The position numbers and the translations under genes were made by a program. From Yersinia massiliensis (GTDB taxonomy: Bacteria; Pseudomonadota; Gammaproteobacteria; Enterobacterales; Enterobacteriaceae): a stretch of DNA of 64,000 nt. The stretch is from NCBI RefSeq assembly GCF_003048255.1, contig NZ_CP028487.1:4588001-4652000 (forward strand), in the 5' to 3' direction. Under the pieces are notes generated by a model, which made no database searches, had not been told where the DNA came from, and saw only the letters and a program-made list of their open reading frames with translations. Shown piece by piece: positions 13,119 to 27,652 of the stretch; the first letter of the stretch is position 1, and every line of letters starts with the position of its first letter.

Positions 13119-13119
13119 C

Positions 13120-13503
13120 TTAGAACCTCAGGCCAGTAATAAACGATACCAAGCGGACCAGAATACCATCCAGCCCCCATAGAATCAGTGACATTACAGC
13201 AGTTACCGCAGCAACGATTAATGTTGTGTGCAGCGTTTCCTGACGGGTAGGCCAAATCACTTTACGTACTTCTGTGCGCGCTTCACGAGCAAACGCTACA
13301 GTGGCTTTACCTTTTGCCGTCATCAGTGCAACAGCACCGGCAACAGCGATAATTACTACAACTGCCAACGCACGCAGCGGCAAGCTGAAATCACGGTAAT
13401 AATAATTTCCAACGATAGCTGCAACTAATAATACAGCAACGATTAGCCATTTAGCCGTTTCCAGGCCGCGTCCGCTCCCTGGAGCCTCGGTATTCGCACT
13501 CAT
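13120..13503 (-). CDS. secE: Protein translocase subunit SecE
   Basis: Essential inner-membrane clamp of the SecYEG channel. 127 residues from [13 protein letters not shown], with three hydrophobic segments. The conserved [16 protein letters not shown] amphipathic helix precedes the last membrane span. An upstream in-frame ATG (13518) would add MTGWF, which the family lacks, so the start at 13503 is preferred. It is followed immediately by nusG. Confidence 0.97.
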   Translation of the reverse strand: MSANTEAPGSGRGLETAKWLIVAVLLVAAIVGNYYYRDFSLPLRALAVVVIIAVAGAVALMTAKGKATVAFAREARTEVRKVIWPTRQETLHTTLIVAAVTAVMSLILWGLDGILVRLVSFITGLRF

Positions 13504-13694
13504 AAACCAACCTGTCACTATGATTCAGAACAAACAACTTTGCTTCGCATCGCAAAGCAAACCAAGCCGAAGGATGCTCTAATGATTCTCTAATCGGCAC
13601 CATTCAGCACTATTCGCTGTACTTCCAGAGCCCATCTCACCGGTAATTATGATAAAAAACTACTGATGAGATAGGTTCTAGTATGACAACGTAG

Positions 13695-13722
13695 AAAAAG
13701 GGCATCAAATGATGCCCTTTTA
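13695..13722 (-). terminator. Terminator after tufB
   Basis: A 9-bp stem (13698-13706 with 13711-13719, loop AAAT on the plus strand) ends on the minus strand in a run of T. It closes the tRNA-tufB operon ahead of secE. Confidence 0.88.
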
Positions 13723-13741
13723 TCGCATGTCGCGTCAAATC

Positions 13742-14959
<1,218 letters not shown>

Positions 14960-15036
14960 TCACCACATCAACCAAGCGCATGCTTGATGAATCCATAACA
15001 CAGAAAGAAAAATCAGGGGAACGAGAAAATGAGAAA

Positions 15037-15110
15037 TGGTGCTGATAGGCATATCTGAACTGCCGACCATACCCTTGCTAGGGCTGCTCTACCAACTGAG
15101 CCATATCAGC
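15037..15110 (-). pseudogene. Degenerate tRNA-Thr (thrT position)
   Basis: This lies where E. coli has thrT (anticodon GGU). The acceptor stem (GCTGATA/TATCAGC), D arm (GCTC-AGTTGGTA-GAGC) and encoded CCA are intact. The anticodon arm, however, reads GCCCTAGCAAGGGT, which leaves a 4- to 6-base loop and no GGT or other threonine anticodon. The T arm reads GGCAG-TTCAGAT-ATGCC, which breaks the conserved G53-C61 pair and A58. Total length is 74 rather than 76. It looks non-functional as a threonine tRNA; a sequence error is the main alternative. Confidence 0.7.
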
Positions 15111-15116
15111 ACATCT

Positions 15117-15191
<75 letters not shown>

Positions 15192-15336
15192 ATCTTAGAA
15201 CTCGGCTACCTGACTTAATCTGCAGAACCTGAAAGGAAGGGCTTGGCCACTTCACTCTTCATCGAGAGCTTAGCTCTCGCCTTGAGTGTGTATTAGGGTC
15301 ATTCTTCTGAATCACCCTGAGACTCAAGGTTAAATA

Positions 15337-15421
<85 letters not shown>

Positions 15422-15439
15422 TAATTGTAAGTACTTGAA

Positions 15440-15515
<76 letters not shown>

Positions 15516-15529
15516 ATCAAGTGCTGCGC

Positions 15530-15558
15530 ATTCTAGGTAGAGCTGGCCTATGATGCAA
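15530..15558 (-). promoter_or_regulatory. Promoter of the tRNA-tufB operon
   Basis: On the minus strand, TTGCAT (15553-15558) and TAGAAT (15530-15535) are separated by exactly 17 bases. A GC-rich GCGCAGC discriminator follows, typical of stringently controlled stable-RNA promoters. An A/T tract lies upstream. Transcription would start about 8 bases before tRNA-Thr(TGT). Confidence 0.8.
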
Positions 15559-15840
15559 CAAAAAAATTGCACAAGTCACTCTTTCGCTCACAAAATGGCC
15601 ATTTTTTAAGTATTAGTCGTATTATTGACCACAAACAGTTCGATTTGCACCCACTACTTTAACCAGTTGAATTTTCATCGCTGATGGAAATTTGCATCCC
15701 AAAGTAGAGCACATTGCCCCAAAACAGTGCGCCTCTCTAAAAATCATTACGCTATGCTGGATATTTGCGCCGCAAAATATTTGGCTCGTTTATTGCTTAA
15801 GTATAAAGATGTTAGCTATTGTTTTTTGAGAGGATTTAGC

Positions 15841-16392
15841 ATGAAGATAGTTCTACTTAACGCGGCTACATTGCCTGTTTACAAGAGCGAACTGGCAAAA
15901 TTATTAATCGATGCTGTTTCTCATGGAGCTTCAATTGGCTACAACACACGCTCCCTATCTCAGGAAGAAGCTGAAAATTACGTTCAGAGCCTTCGCCCCG
16001 CTATCGCTAAAGGGACGCTGTTATTGTGGATAGCCCGCGATGAGATAGGTGTTACAGGTACTATTCAATTAGACCTTTGCCAAAAGTCGAATGGCTTAAA
16101 TCGCGCTGAAGTACAAAAACTATTAGTGCATAGTCGCAGTCAACGTACCGGTATTGGCCATAAATTGATTATAGAAATGGAGAGTATTGCCGTTCAGTTA
16201 CGTCGTGGATTGCTTTACCTAGATACCCAAGCAGGTTCTCCTGCAGAATCATTCTATCGCGCACAAGGATATTTTTGCATGGGTGCGATCCCTGACTACG
16301 CCTGTTCACCGGATGGTGAATATCATCCGACAGCAATTTACTTCAAGCGATTATTTACTGTTAATCAATCACATACAACGCAGGCCAGCTAA
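15841..16392 (+). CDS. GNAT-family N-acetyltransferase
   Basis: Predicted acetyl-CoA-dependent N-acetyltransferase, substrate unknown. The 183-residue protein (start ATG 15841 after AGAGG) has the GNAT beta4 strand VQKLLVH (91-97) followed by the acetyl-CoA loop QRTGIG (101-106). A C-terminal region with YLDTQAGSPAESFYRAQGY corresponds to motif B. An in-frame GTG at 15727 would lengthen it by 38 residues without a ribosome site. It stands alone between the tRNA cluster and coaA, where E. coli has no gene, so it looks like a local addition. Confidence 0.88.
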   Translation: MKIVLLNAATLPVYKSELAKLLIDAVSHGASIGYNTRSLSQEEAENYVQSLRPAIAKGTLLLWIARDEIGVTGTIQLDLCQKSNGLNRAEVQKLLVHSRSQRTGIGHKLIIEMESIAVQLRRGLLYLDTQAGSPAESFYRAQGYFCMGAIPDYACSPDGEYHPTAIYFKRLFTVNQSHTTQAS

Positions 16393-16511
16393 AGATAATG
16401 GCTGACATGAGTAAAAAGGCAATGACATATGAGAGGTCCTTCTCGCTAGCTGAAATAGCAACACACTTCAAAGAAATCACTCGCAAAGTACAAAAATGTC
16501 TACGCCAAAGA

Positions 16512-16538
16512 GCAAGCTGCCTATAATATGCAGCTTGT
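16512..16538 (+). terminator. Hairpin upstream of coaA, possible terminator
   Basis: A 9-bp stem (16512-16520 with 16530-16538, one G-U pair) is followed by TTCTT, about 120 bases after the acetyltransferase stop. The loop contains TATAAT, but no reasonable -35 lies 16-18 bases upstream, so I favour a weak terminator over a coaA promoter. Confidence 0.4.
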
Positions 16539-16600
16539 TTCTTATCTGGAGTTGGCGTCCAGCGCCTTGTCCAACTGCGTTAACAGGCAGAATTTGGCTT

Positions 16601-17551
16601 ATGACAAAAAGAGATCAATCGTTAGCGACGCCTTATCTACAGTTCGATCGTACTCAGTGGGCGGCCCTGCGCGACTCAGTACCATTAACTCTAACTGAAG
16701 AAGAAATCGTTAAACTCAAAGGGATTAACGAAGATCTTTCTTTAGATGAAGTGGCGCAGATATATCTGCCACTCTCACGGCTACTTAACTTTTATATCAG
16801 CTCTAATCTGCGTCGTCAGGCTGTTCTAGAGCAATTTCTTGGTACGGATGGTCAACGTATTCCCTATGTCATTGGGATTGCGGGAAGCGTAGCCGTGGGT
16901 AAAAGTACCACAGCCCGCTTACTCCAAGCATTGCTGAGCCGCTGGCCGGAACATCGTAGTGTTGAACTCATCACCACAGATGGTTTTCTTTATCCGAATA
17001 AGGTGCTTAATGAGCGCGGTTTGATGAAGAAAAAAGGATTTCCACAGTCCTATGATATGCATAGTTTGGTAAAATTTGTCTCAGAGGTAAAATCAGGGGC
17101 TGATCATGTTACCGCGCCCGTTTATTCTCATTTAATATATGATGTCGTTCCTGACGGTAATAAGCTTATTAAGCAGCCAGACATTCTAATACTAGAAGGT
17201 TTGAATGTTCTGCAAAGTGGGATGGATTATCCTCATGACCCCCATCATGTATTTGTTTCAGACTTTGTAGACTTCTCTATATATGTCGATGCACCTGAGG
17301 ATTTACTTCAAAGCTGGTATATTAATCGATTCCTTAAATTTAGACAGGGTGCATTTTCTAATCCTGATTCTTACTTCCATAATTATGCGAAGCTGCCAGA
17401 AACTGAGGCGATTAAAATTGCGACCCAGTTATGGAAAGAGATTAATGGATTGAATTTAAAACAAAATATCTTACCAACGCGTGAGAGAGCCAGTCTAATA
17501 ATGACTAAAAGTGCCAATCATGCCGTTGAAAATGTTCGCTTGAGAAAATAA
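16601..17551 (+). CDS. coaA: Pantothenate kinase (type I)
   Basis: Phosphorylates pantothenate, the committed and CoA-inhibited step of coenzyme A synthesis. 316 residues from [17 protein letters not shown], the same length as E. coli CoaA. P-loop GSVAVGKST lies at 95-103; YDMHSL and the [16 protein letters not shown]-terminus are conserved. An in-frame ATG at 16496 would add 35 unconserved residues, so the later start is used although its ribosome site is weak. It converges on birA. Confidence 0.96.
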   Translation: MTKRDQSLATPYLQFDRTQWAALRDSVPLTLTEEEIVKLKGINEDLSLDEVAQIYLPLSRLLNFYISSNLRRQAVLEQFLGTDGQRIPYVIGIAGSVAVGKSTTARLLQALLSRWPEHRSVELITTDGFLYPNKVLNERGLMKKKGFPQSYDMHSLVKFVSEVKSGADHVTAPVYSHLIYDVVPDGNKLIKQPDILILEGLNVLQSGMDYPHDPHHVFVSDFVDFSIYVDAPEDLLQSWYINRFLKFRQGAFSNPDSYFHNYAKLPETEAIKIATQLWKEINGLNLKQNILPTRERASLIMTKSANHAVENVRLRK

Positions 17552-17557
17552 TAAGTA

Positions 17558-17579
17558 GCGGGTAGCAATAACTACCCGC
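17558..17579. terminator. Hairpin between coaA and birA
   Basis: An 8-bp perfect stem (17558-17565 with 17572-17579, loop CAATAA) lies in the 39-base gap between the convergent genes. Flanks are only moderately A/T-rich, so termination strength is uncertain. Confidence 0.55.
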
Positions 17580-17590
17580 ACAGAATTCTC

Positions 17591-18550
17591 TTAGGCACCA
17601 CGAAGAGATATTTCGCCACCAATGTAAGGCTTTATATTTCCATTCTGCTCCAATAATAATGCCCCTTGCTGATCGATTCCTCGAGCCACTCCGTATATTT
17701 CTTGATTTCCTATGATAAGTTTTACAGGACGATCAAGATAATTATCCATTTCTCTCCAGCGTGAAATAAACGCTGACAGTCCTTCATTCTCAAATTTCAC
17801 GACGGCCAACCGTAGTTCAGATAATAACTCTGCCGTTAACTTATTACGGTCGATAATAACACCGGCTTCCTGTAAATTAATCCAGTCTTGGCTAATAACA
17901 TTCGTTGTCGACTCACGCATTGTCAGATTTATGCCAGCACCGATCACTAACTGCGCTGCATCACCTGTTTTACCCGTAAGTTCAACTAATATGCCAGCTA
18001 GCTTTTTATCATTTAAATACAGATCATTTGGCCACTTAACACGAACATCTCCAGCACCTAGCTTATGTAGCACTTCAGCCATGACAATCCCTACAACTAA
18101 GCTTAACCCCATCGCTGCTGCTGGCCCTTGCTCTAAGCGCCAGAACATGGACAAGTAGAGGTTGGCACCAAAAGGAGATATCCAGTGACGGCCGCGCCTA
18201 CCTCTTCCAGCATGCTGATATTCAGCAACGCAGGCATCACCTGATTTCAGTTCGGTAATGCGATCTAATAAATATTGATTTGTAGAATCGACAACAGGTA
18301 AAACAGCCACCTGCCCTGCCGGCAGATAGCTTAGTATTTTCTTTTCATCTAGTAATTGGATAGGTGCTGGTAGGCTATAACCCTTACCAGGAACAGTAAA
18401 AACATCAAGTCCCCACTCTCTAATGGTTTGTATATGCTTGTTAATCGCTGCACGGCTCATGCCAAACACTTCACCCAATTGCTCACCAGAGTGAAATGCG
18501 CCGTCTGCTAATATACCGATCAACCGTAGAGGAATTTTTATATCTTTCAT
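17591..18550 (-). CDS. birA: Bifunctional biotin ligase / biotin operon repressor
   Basis: Makes biotinyl-5'-AMP, biotinylates the acetyl-CoA carboxylase carrier protein, and represses bio genes when biotin is ample. 319 residues: N-terminal winged helix-turn-helix ([21 protein letters not shown]), central ligase with the biotin-binding GRGRRGR loop (115-121) and KWPNDLY, and a small C-terminal barrel. It overlaps the end of murB by 4 bases (ATGA), so the two are co-translated. Confidence 0.97.
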   Translation of the reverse strand: MKDIKIPLRLIGILADGAFHSGEQLGEVFGMSRAAINKHIQTIREWGLDVFTVPGKGYSLPAPIQLLDEKKILSYLPAGQVAVLPVVDSTNQYLLDRITELKSGDACVAEYQHAGRGRRGRHWISPFGANLYLSMFWRLEQGPAAAMGLSLVVGIVMAEVLHKLGAGDVRVKWPNDLYLNDKKLAGILVELTGKTGDAAQLVIGAGINLTMRESTTNVISQDWINLQEAGVIIDRNKLTAELLSELRLAVVKFENEGLSAFISRWREMDNYLDRPVKLIIGNQEIYGVARGIDQQGALLLEQNGNIKPYIGGEISLRGA

Positions 18551-19584
18551 GACAAGCGCTCCACAGCATTAACCTCACCATCACTTGCAATAAAGCGCAC
18601 TTCAGGTTCTAACCAGATAGAAAATTTGCTAGCCACTTGTTGGCGGATGTAACTAGCAAGGTTAAGAACATCCTGCCCTGTAGCTTCAGCAAGGTTGATC
18701 AGAACCAGAGCTTGTTGTTGATGTACTGCTGCCCCCCCAATCTGGTATCCCTTAAGTGCACATTGATCGATCAGCCAACCTGCAGCTAATTTTACTGACC
18801 CATCGAGTTGCAAATAGTGGGGTGCATTAGGGTAGCGTTTTACAATGTCTTCAGCGACAGTAGCGTCAACCACTGGGTTTTTAAAGAAACTACCAGCATT
18901 ACCAGTCACTGTAGGATCTGGCAGTTTACTCCGGCGCATTTCACAGACTGAATCGAAGATTTCTTGAGGTGTAACACTTGAGGGATCCATACGGGTCAAA
19001 TCACCGTAGCCCAATGTTGGTGTCCATGACTTCAATAGTTTGATACCAACAGCGACAATAGCATAGCCATCATCATACTGATGTTTAAAAATGCTATCTC
19101 GATAACCAAACTGGCAGTCTTGAGCTGAAAGGCGCAGAATAGTTCCTTCTTTCATATCAAGTAAATCAACGTATTCGCATACTTTTTGTAGTTCAACACC
19201 ATAGGCACCGATATTTTGGATGGGCGCGGAACCAACACAGCCGGGAATCAATGCTAAGTTCTCTAAACCAGGCATACCATTTTGCAATGAGTAGCATACT
19301 AATTGGTGCCAATTTTCTCCTGCTCCAACATGCAAATGCCAAGCGATATCGTCTTCAGTAGAAGTAATACCCTTAATACGATTTAGTAGTACTGTCCCTG
19401 AATAATTTTCGATAAATAGAACATTACTGCCTTCACCTAGCAAAAGTACGGGCTGATGCTGAGAAGTGGACTCACCCCATGCATGAATCAATTCGTCAAC
19501 AGAATTGGCACTGATTACGTTGCTTGCGTAGGCTGATAATGCAAAAGTATTGAGATGTTTTAGCGGAGAATTTTGATTCGACAT
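18547..19584 (-). CDS. murB: UDP-N-acetylenolpyruvoylglucosamine reductase
   Basis: FAD enzyme that reduces UDP-GlcNAc-enolpyruvate to UDP-N-acetylmuramate, the second committed step of peptidoglycan synthesis. 345 residues with an N-terminal FAD-binding fold ([26 protein letters not shown]). Active-site features include YRDSIFK, the proton-donor serine in GSFFKNPV and the late glutamate in LEPEVRF. It lacks nothing expected of a type I MurB. It heads the murB-birA pair, downstream of the rRNA operon terminators. Confidence 0.97.
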   Translation of the reverse strand: MSNQNSPLKHLNTFALSAYASNVISANSVDELIHAWGESTSQHQPVLLLGEGSNVLFIENYSGTVLLNRIKGITSTEDDIAWHLHVGAGENWHQLVCYSLQNGMPGLENLALIPGCVGSAPIQNIGAYGVELQKVCEYVDLLDMKEGTILRLSAQDCQFGYRDSIFKHQYDDGYAIVAVGIKLLKSWTPTLGYGDLTRMDPSSVTPQEIFDSVCEMRRSKLPDPTVTGNAGSFFKNPVVDATVAEDIVKRYPNAPHYLQLDGSVKLAAGWLIDQCALKGYQIGGAAVHQQQALVLINLAEATGQDVLNLASYIRQQVASKFSIWLEPEVRFIASDGEVNAVERLS

Positions 19585-19632
19585 TACATTAGATACTCAT
19601 TCTAACTAGCTCTGACGCTAGTTTAACCGATC

Positions 19633-19661
19633 ATAATACTCATATTGTATTTTGTTTTAAA
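19633..19661 (-). promoter_or_regulatory. Candidate murB-birA promoter
   Basis: On the minus strand TTTAAA (19656-19661) and TATTAT (19633-19638) are 17 bases apart, just inside the last rRNA terminator and 49 bases before the murB start. Confidence 0.5.
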
Positions 19662-19670
19662 TGACGGCAT

Positions 19671-19702
19671 AAAAAAAGCCCTCTGCTGTGCAGAAGGCTT
19701 TT
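19671..19702. terminator. Distal terminator behind the rRNA operon
   Basis: AGCC-C-TCTGC / GCAGA-A-GGCT stem (one mismatch) with an A run on the left and T-rich sequence on the right. On the minus strand it ends in seven T and shields murB from rRNA read-through. Confidence 0.85.
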
Positions 19703-19721
19703 CTTTTGACTGTGACCCATA

Positions 19722-19750
19722 GCAAAAACCCCACGCTTTTGGCATGGGGT
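19722..19750 (-). terminator. Second rRNA-operon terminator
   Basis: ACCCCA/TGGGGT stem (19728-19733 with 19745-19750), followed by five T on the minus strand. It directly follows the 5S fragment at 19764-19779, in the same arrangement as the terminator after the full 5S gene. Confidence 0.8.
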
Positions 19751-19756
19751 CTCGGC

Positions 19757-19779
19757 TTATTTGATGCCTGGCAGTGTCC
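19757..19779 (-). repeat. 5S rRNA 3'-end fragment (23-bp direct repeat)
   Basis: The 23 bases here are identical to 19939-19961, which is the 3' end of the 5S gene plus its junction with the terminator. Only the last 16 or so bases of 5S are present. It looks like the remnant of a duplicated 5S-terminator unit. Confidence 0.75.
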
Positions 19780-19790
19780 ACTGTATTCGT

Positions 19791-19874
19791 CTCATCTTAA
19801 AGATGAGTCTCACCCCTGAAGGGGCCAGCGCAAGCGCTGTTCAAACTGCATTCGCAGTTTGTCGCATGTCATGC
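19791..19874. repeat. Array of five small hairpins
   Basis: Five back-to-back inverted repeats stand in 84 bases: 19791-19797/19801-19807, 19813-19816/19821-19824, 19826-19830/19835-19839, 19842-19849/19854-19861 and 19864-19867/19871-19874. Stems are 4-8 bp with loops of 3-4 bases. The array lies between the first and second terminators of the rRNA operon, within the 361-base gap between murB and 5S. Function unknown; it could be part of a short interspersed palindromic element. Confidence 0.65.
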
Positions 19875-19900
19875 TCGAATAGCACTCTGCGAAAAACCAT

Positions 19901-19940
19901 AAACAAAAAAGGCCACCCGTTAGGGTAGCCTCTTTTGTTT
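19901..19940 (-). terminator. Main terminator of the rRNA operon
   Basis: On the minus strand an 18-bp stem (with G-U pairs) around the loop TAAC begins five bases after the 5S gene. The core is GGCTACCC/GGGTGGCC, extended by AAACAAAAGA/TTTTTTGTTT. Placement and shape match rrnB T1. Confidence 0.92.
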
Positions 19941-19945
19941 ATTTG

Positions 19946-20065
19946 ATGCCTGGCAGTGTCCTACTCTCGCATGGGGAGACCCCACACTACCATCGGCGCT
20001 ACGGCGTTTCACTTCTGAGTTCGGCATGGGATCAGGTGGGACCACCGCGCTATGGCCGCCAGGCA
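19946..20065 (-). rRNA. rrf: 5S ribosomal RNA
   Basis: 120 bases from TGCCTGGCGG to the matching 3' end CTGCCAGGCAT, with the conserved CCGAACTCAGAAGTGAAACGCCG core. Last gene of the rRNA operon. Confidence 0.97.
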
Positions 20066-20177
20066 AATTCTGTTTCAATCAACCCGCTACACGTCTCTTC
20101 GCGCAGCCAGTCAACCCAATCTCGGAACTTCGCTGAAAATCTCTCTCTCAATACCACCAAAACACCTTTGGTGTTGT

Positions 20178-23084
<2,907 letters not shown>

Positions 23085-23231
23085 TCACAACCCAAAGATG
23101 TTTTATCGTGAAGATAAAGACCTTCATGCTGTGATTATTGAGAGACTCTCACACAGGTTACTGATTATCCCGATACTTCTACGGTGAGATAATGTTCAGC
23201 TGTATGGTTTCAATTTTCAGCTTGTTCCAGA

Positions 23232-23244
23232 TTGTTAAAGAGCA
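23232..23244 (-). promoter_or_regulatory. Spacer boxA antitermination site
   Basis: TGCTCTTTAACAA on the minus strand, in the 16S-23S spacer between tRNA-Glu and 23S. It is the same motif as in the rRNA leader, bound by NusB/S10 in E. coli. Confidence 0.7.
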
Positions 23245-23332
23245 ATAGCTTAAACACGACTTGTGAAAGTCATCTTTAAGATATTTTCGGTTTCGCAGAA
23301 CCGGTGATAATGTCTTTCACACATTATCGGAT

Positions 23333-23408
23333 TGGCGTCCCCAAGGGGATTCGAACCCCTGTTACAGCCGTGAAAGGGCAGTGTCCTAGGCCTCTAGACG
23401 ATGGGGAC
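23333..23408 (-). tRNA. gltT: tRNA-Glu (TTC)
   Basis: 76 bases including CCA, anticodon loop CTTTCAC, acceptor GTCCCCA/TGGGGAC. The single spacer tRNA is glutamate, which is the rrnB/C/E/G type in E. coli rather than the Ile-Ala type of rrnA. The gene symbol is by analogy with E. coli rrnB. Confidence 0.96.
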
Positions 23409-23605
23409 ACAAAAATGACTACTGAATCACTGATTCAGTATTTTTGTGTAAAGGTGAGAATGTGGTGACACATTCGAACGACTGATGCAGTTAAAACTCG
23501 ATGCCGAGGTTTTATCGCACAATCATCACCCTCATCAACAGGTGCTTTGCTCTATTACATTCATCAGACAATCTGTGTGGACACTACGCAATGCGTATCG
23601 TGAGG

Positions 23606-25148
<1,543 letters not shown>

Positions 25149-25332
25149 AAGATTTGTTTGATTTGCTACCGAAGTAGCGATGCTCAAAGATTACTTTCTG
25201 CAAATATGCATTCGAACCGAGGTTCAAATGTTTACTGCTTTGGTCACTCTTCAAGACTTTGATATTGCTTCTGCCTGTCGAAACAGGCTTCGATATCGTC
25301 TTGCGAGTGCCCACACAGATTGTCTGATAAAT

Positions 25333-25345
25333 TGTTAAAGAGCGT
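25333..25345 (-). promoter_or_regulatory. Leader boxA antitermination site
   Basis: CGCTCTTTAACAA on the minus strand, between promoter P2 and 16S. It is the recognition element for the rRNA antitermination complex. Confidence 0.75.
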
Positions 25346-25394
25346 TCGTTACCTGTTAACCTTGCGGTTAATCTGACGGTAACGCGGGAGGCAG

Positions 25395-25422
25395 ATAATA
25401 CGCTTTCCCGCTGAAGTGTCAA
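25395..25422 (-). promoter_or_regulatory. rRNA promoter P2
   Basis: A perfect -35 TTGACA (25417-25422) and a TATTAT -10 (25395-25400), 16 bases apart, on the minus strand. A CTGCCTCCCGCG discriminator follows, typical of rrn P2. Confidence 0.88.
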
Positions 25423-25512
25423 GATTTTCTTTTTAACTTTCGTTTAAAGAACTTGCTTATCACTTCCTAACCCGGCGATGTTTATGTCGTTGTTCCCGGT
25501 CAGTGGAGGCGC

Positions 25513-25562
25513 ATTATAGGGAGTTCCTGACAGGCTGCAACCCTTAATTTCAAAAAAGTTTT
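25513..25562 (-). promoter_or_regulatory. rRNA promoter P1 with UP element
   Basis: TTGCAG (25535-25540) and TATAAT (25513-25518) are 16 bases apart, with the GCGCCTCCACTG discriminator of stringent rrn P1 promoters. The A/T tract 25543-25562 upstream fits an UP element. With P2 and boxA this accounts for the 461-base gap between hemG and 16S. Confidence 0.92.
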
Positions 25563-25609
25563 CAACCGTGTTTTATTTAAACAACTTGCTGTGATAAACA
25601 GCGTAAAAG

Positions 25610-26143
25610 CTATTTTTCGCACTGTAACGCGGTAAAATCTTGAGTAAAGCGGTCTACTTGCTGCCAGTCGGTATACTCAACTTCTTTACTCGTATCGGTT
25701 TCTCCTCCAGTCATACGCATAATAAGTTGAATCATCACCCGATCTATCCAGCGATAGCGTGGATAGCGTAAAGCCCCAGCAAATACTGCACAAAGTGAGG
25801 GTTGCCAAGGAGTACTAAGTAAGAACTTACGCACATAGGCATTTGTTTGCGGGGAACGCTTCTCTGGTTTGCGCGCAGTCAGGTTCACGGCAAAGAAAGC
25901 ACTCGGCATCTGATTCAGCTGTTCGATGTGTCCGGCAACAAATTGACTCAATACTGGGCTGAAACGCCCATAACGCACAGATGCACCAATCATGACTTGC
26001 TGGTATTGGCTCAAGTCGATTTGCCCAACTTGTGACAAGTCCTGTATTTCACACGTCCCCGCAACTGATAATTGCTTCGCGATATATGAAGCAATTGTAT
26101 GTGTTTGACCATCACGGCTGGAGTAAAGTATCAGTACTTTCAT
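25610..26143 (-). CDS. hemG: Menaquinone-dependent protoporphyrinogen IX dehydrogenase
   Basis: Oxidises protoporphyrinogen IX to protoporphyrin IX at the inner membrane, passing electrons to quinone. 177 residues with a flavodoxin fold. The FMN phosphate loop is SSRDGQT (8-14), followed by the GASVRYGRF segment and the HemG-specific insertion around NLTARKPEKRSPQTNAYVRKFL. AAGGAA lies before the ATG. It is 21 bases downstream of trkH and directly upstream of the rRNA promoters, the same junction as trkH-hemG-rrnA in E. coli. Confidence 0.96.
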   Translation of the reverse strand: MKVLILYSSRDGQTHTIASYIAKQLSVAGTCEIQDLSQVGQIDLSQYQQVMIGASVRYGRFSPVLSQFVAGHIEQLNQMPSAFFAVNLTARKPEKRSPQTNAYVRKFLLSTPWQPSLCAVFAGALRYPRYRWIDRVMIQLIMRMTGGETDTSKEVEYTDWQQVDRFTQDFTALQCEK

Positions 26144-26164
26144 AGCAATGTTCCTTATGCAGAA

Positions 26165-27616
26165 TTACTCACGCCAGAATGTTGGAGTGAAAAGAACCAG
26201 CAAAGTGAATACCTCTAATCGACCAAATAGCATCGTTACCACCAATATCCATTTAGCTGCTGGATTCATAGAGGTGAAGTTATCTGCGACAACACCTAAA
26301 CCTGGTCCTAGATTATTCAGCGTCGCAGTGACGGCGGCGAATGCTGAGAACTCATCGACTCCCGTAGCGATAATTGCCAGCATACTAATGATGAAAACCA
26401 AGGCGTAAGCTGAGAAGAAGCCCCAAACAGCTTCTAATATCCGCTCCGGCAACGCTCTTCGCCCCAGTTTGATGGTATATACCGCATTCGGGTGGACGAG
26501 TCGTTTTAGTTCACGTGAGCCTTGCAAATAAAGCAGTAAGATGCGGATTACCTTCAAACCGCCCCCTGTTGAGCCCGCACACCCGCCGATAAAAGCAGAA
26601 CATAATAAGAGTATCGGTAAGAACAACGGCCACTTAGAAATACTGTCTGTCGTGAACCCCGCCGTAGTCGCCATTGACACCACTTGGAAAAAGGCCTGAT
26701 TTAAAGTTTCTAGGCCCGATTTGTACACGCTATGCTGCCAAAGTACTAACGTACAAACGATAACCAGCGTCAATTGTACAAAAATAAACATACGGAATTC
26801 GGGATCGCGCCAATAAACTTTCAAACTGCGGCCACTCAGAACCGCAAAATGCAGACCAAAGTTACACCCAGAAATCAGCAAGAAAACACCAATAATGGTG
26901 TTAATCGTGGGGCTGTTGAAGTAGCCGATACTAGCATCATGAGTTGAAAAACCGCCGATGGCTATAGTAGAAAAACTGTGAGAGATGGCATCAAACACTG
27001 ACATCCCTGCTCCCCAAAGAGAGAGCGCGCAAGCAATGGTGAGTAATACGTAGATAAGCCAAAGTGTTTTTGCCGTTTCGGCAATTCGGGGGCGCATTTT
27101 ATTATCTTTCAGTGGGCCAGGCATTTCAGCTCGATAAAGCTGCATCCCCCCTACACCTAAAATAGGAAGGATAGCCACTGCCAACACAATGATCCCCATG
27201 CCACCAAGCCATTGCAACATTTGCCGGTAGAATAAAATGGCTTTGGGTAATGAATCCAACCCGACTAGCGTTGTCGCGCCAGTTGTCGTCAGCCCTGAGA
27301 AAGATTCAAAGAATGCATCGGTCAACGAAAGATTTGGGCGTTCGGAAAATAAGAAAGGGAGTGATCCCACACTGCCCAACACAGTCCAAAATAGGACTAC
27401 GATTAGGAAACCTTCACGGGGCTTCAGCTCGTGCTTTTGTTTCCGATTCGGAAGCCAAAGCAAAAGACCTATTGATAAGGCAACAAAAAAAGTTTCGCTG
27501 AAGGCACGGCCAGCACCATCACGATAGATTAAGGCTACTAGTCCTGGAATAAACATTGTTCCAGAGAATAAGATGACCAGCAGACCAACAATACGGGTTA
27601 TGGCACGAAAATGCAT
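26165..27616 (-). CDS. trkH: Trk system potassium uptake protein TrkH
   Basis: Potassium-translocating membrane subunit that works with the NAD-binding peripheral protein TrkA. 483 residues, the E. coli length, strongly hydrophobic throughout. Four selectivity-filter-like segments are visible: TTTGATT, TIAIGGFST, TTAGFTT and LNNLGPGLG. It is read together with hemG, 21 bases downstream. Confidence 0.96.
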   Translation of the reverse strand: MHFRAITRIVGLLVILFSGTMFIPGLVALIYRDGAGRAFSETFFVALSIGLLLWLPNRKQKHELKPREGFLIVVLFWTVLGSVGSLPFLFSERPNLSLTDAFFESFSGLTTTGATTLVGLDSLPKAILFYRQMLQWLGGMGIIVLAVAILPILGVGGMQLYRAEMPGPLKDNKMRPRIAETAKTLWLIYVLLTIACALSLWGAGMSVFDAISHSFSTIAIGGFSTHDASIGYFNSPTINTIIGVFLLISGCNFGLHFAVLSGRSLKVYWRDPEFRMFIFVQLTLVIVCTLVLWQHSVYKSGLETLNQAFFQVVSMATTAGFTTDSISKWPLFLPILLLCSAFIGGCAGSTGGGLKVIRILLLYLQGSRELKRLVHPNAVYTIKLGRRALPERILEAVWGFFSAYALVFIISMLAIIATGVDEFSAFAAVTATLNNLGPGLGVVADNFTSMNPAAKWILVVTMLFGRLEVFTLLVLFTPTFWRE

Positions 27617-27652
27617 TCCGGCACGTTCCTTAGCAATTCACTTGGATGGGGA

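Noticed and set aside
16522..16527. TATAAT upstream of coaA as a promoter -10
   Set aside because: No acceptable -35 at 16-18 bases (TCTACG); the bases form the loop of a 9-bp hairpin.
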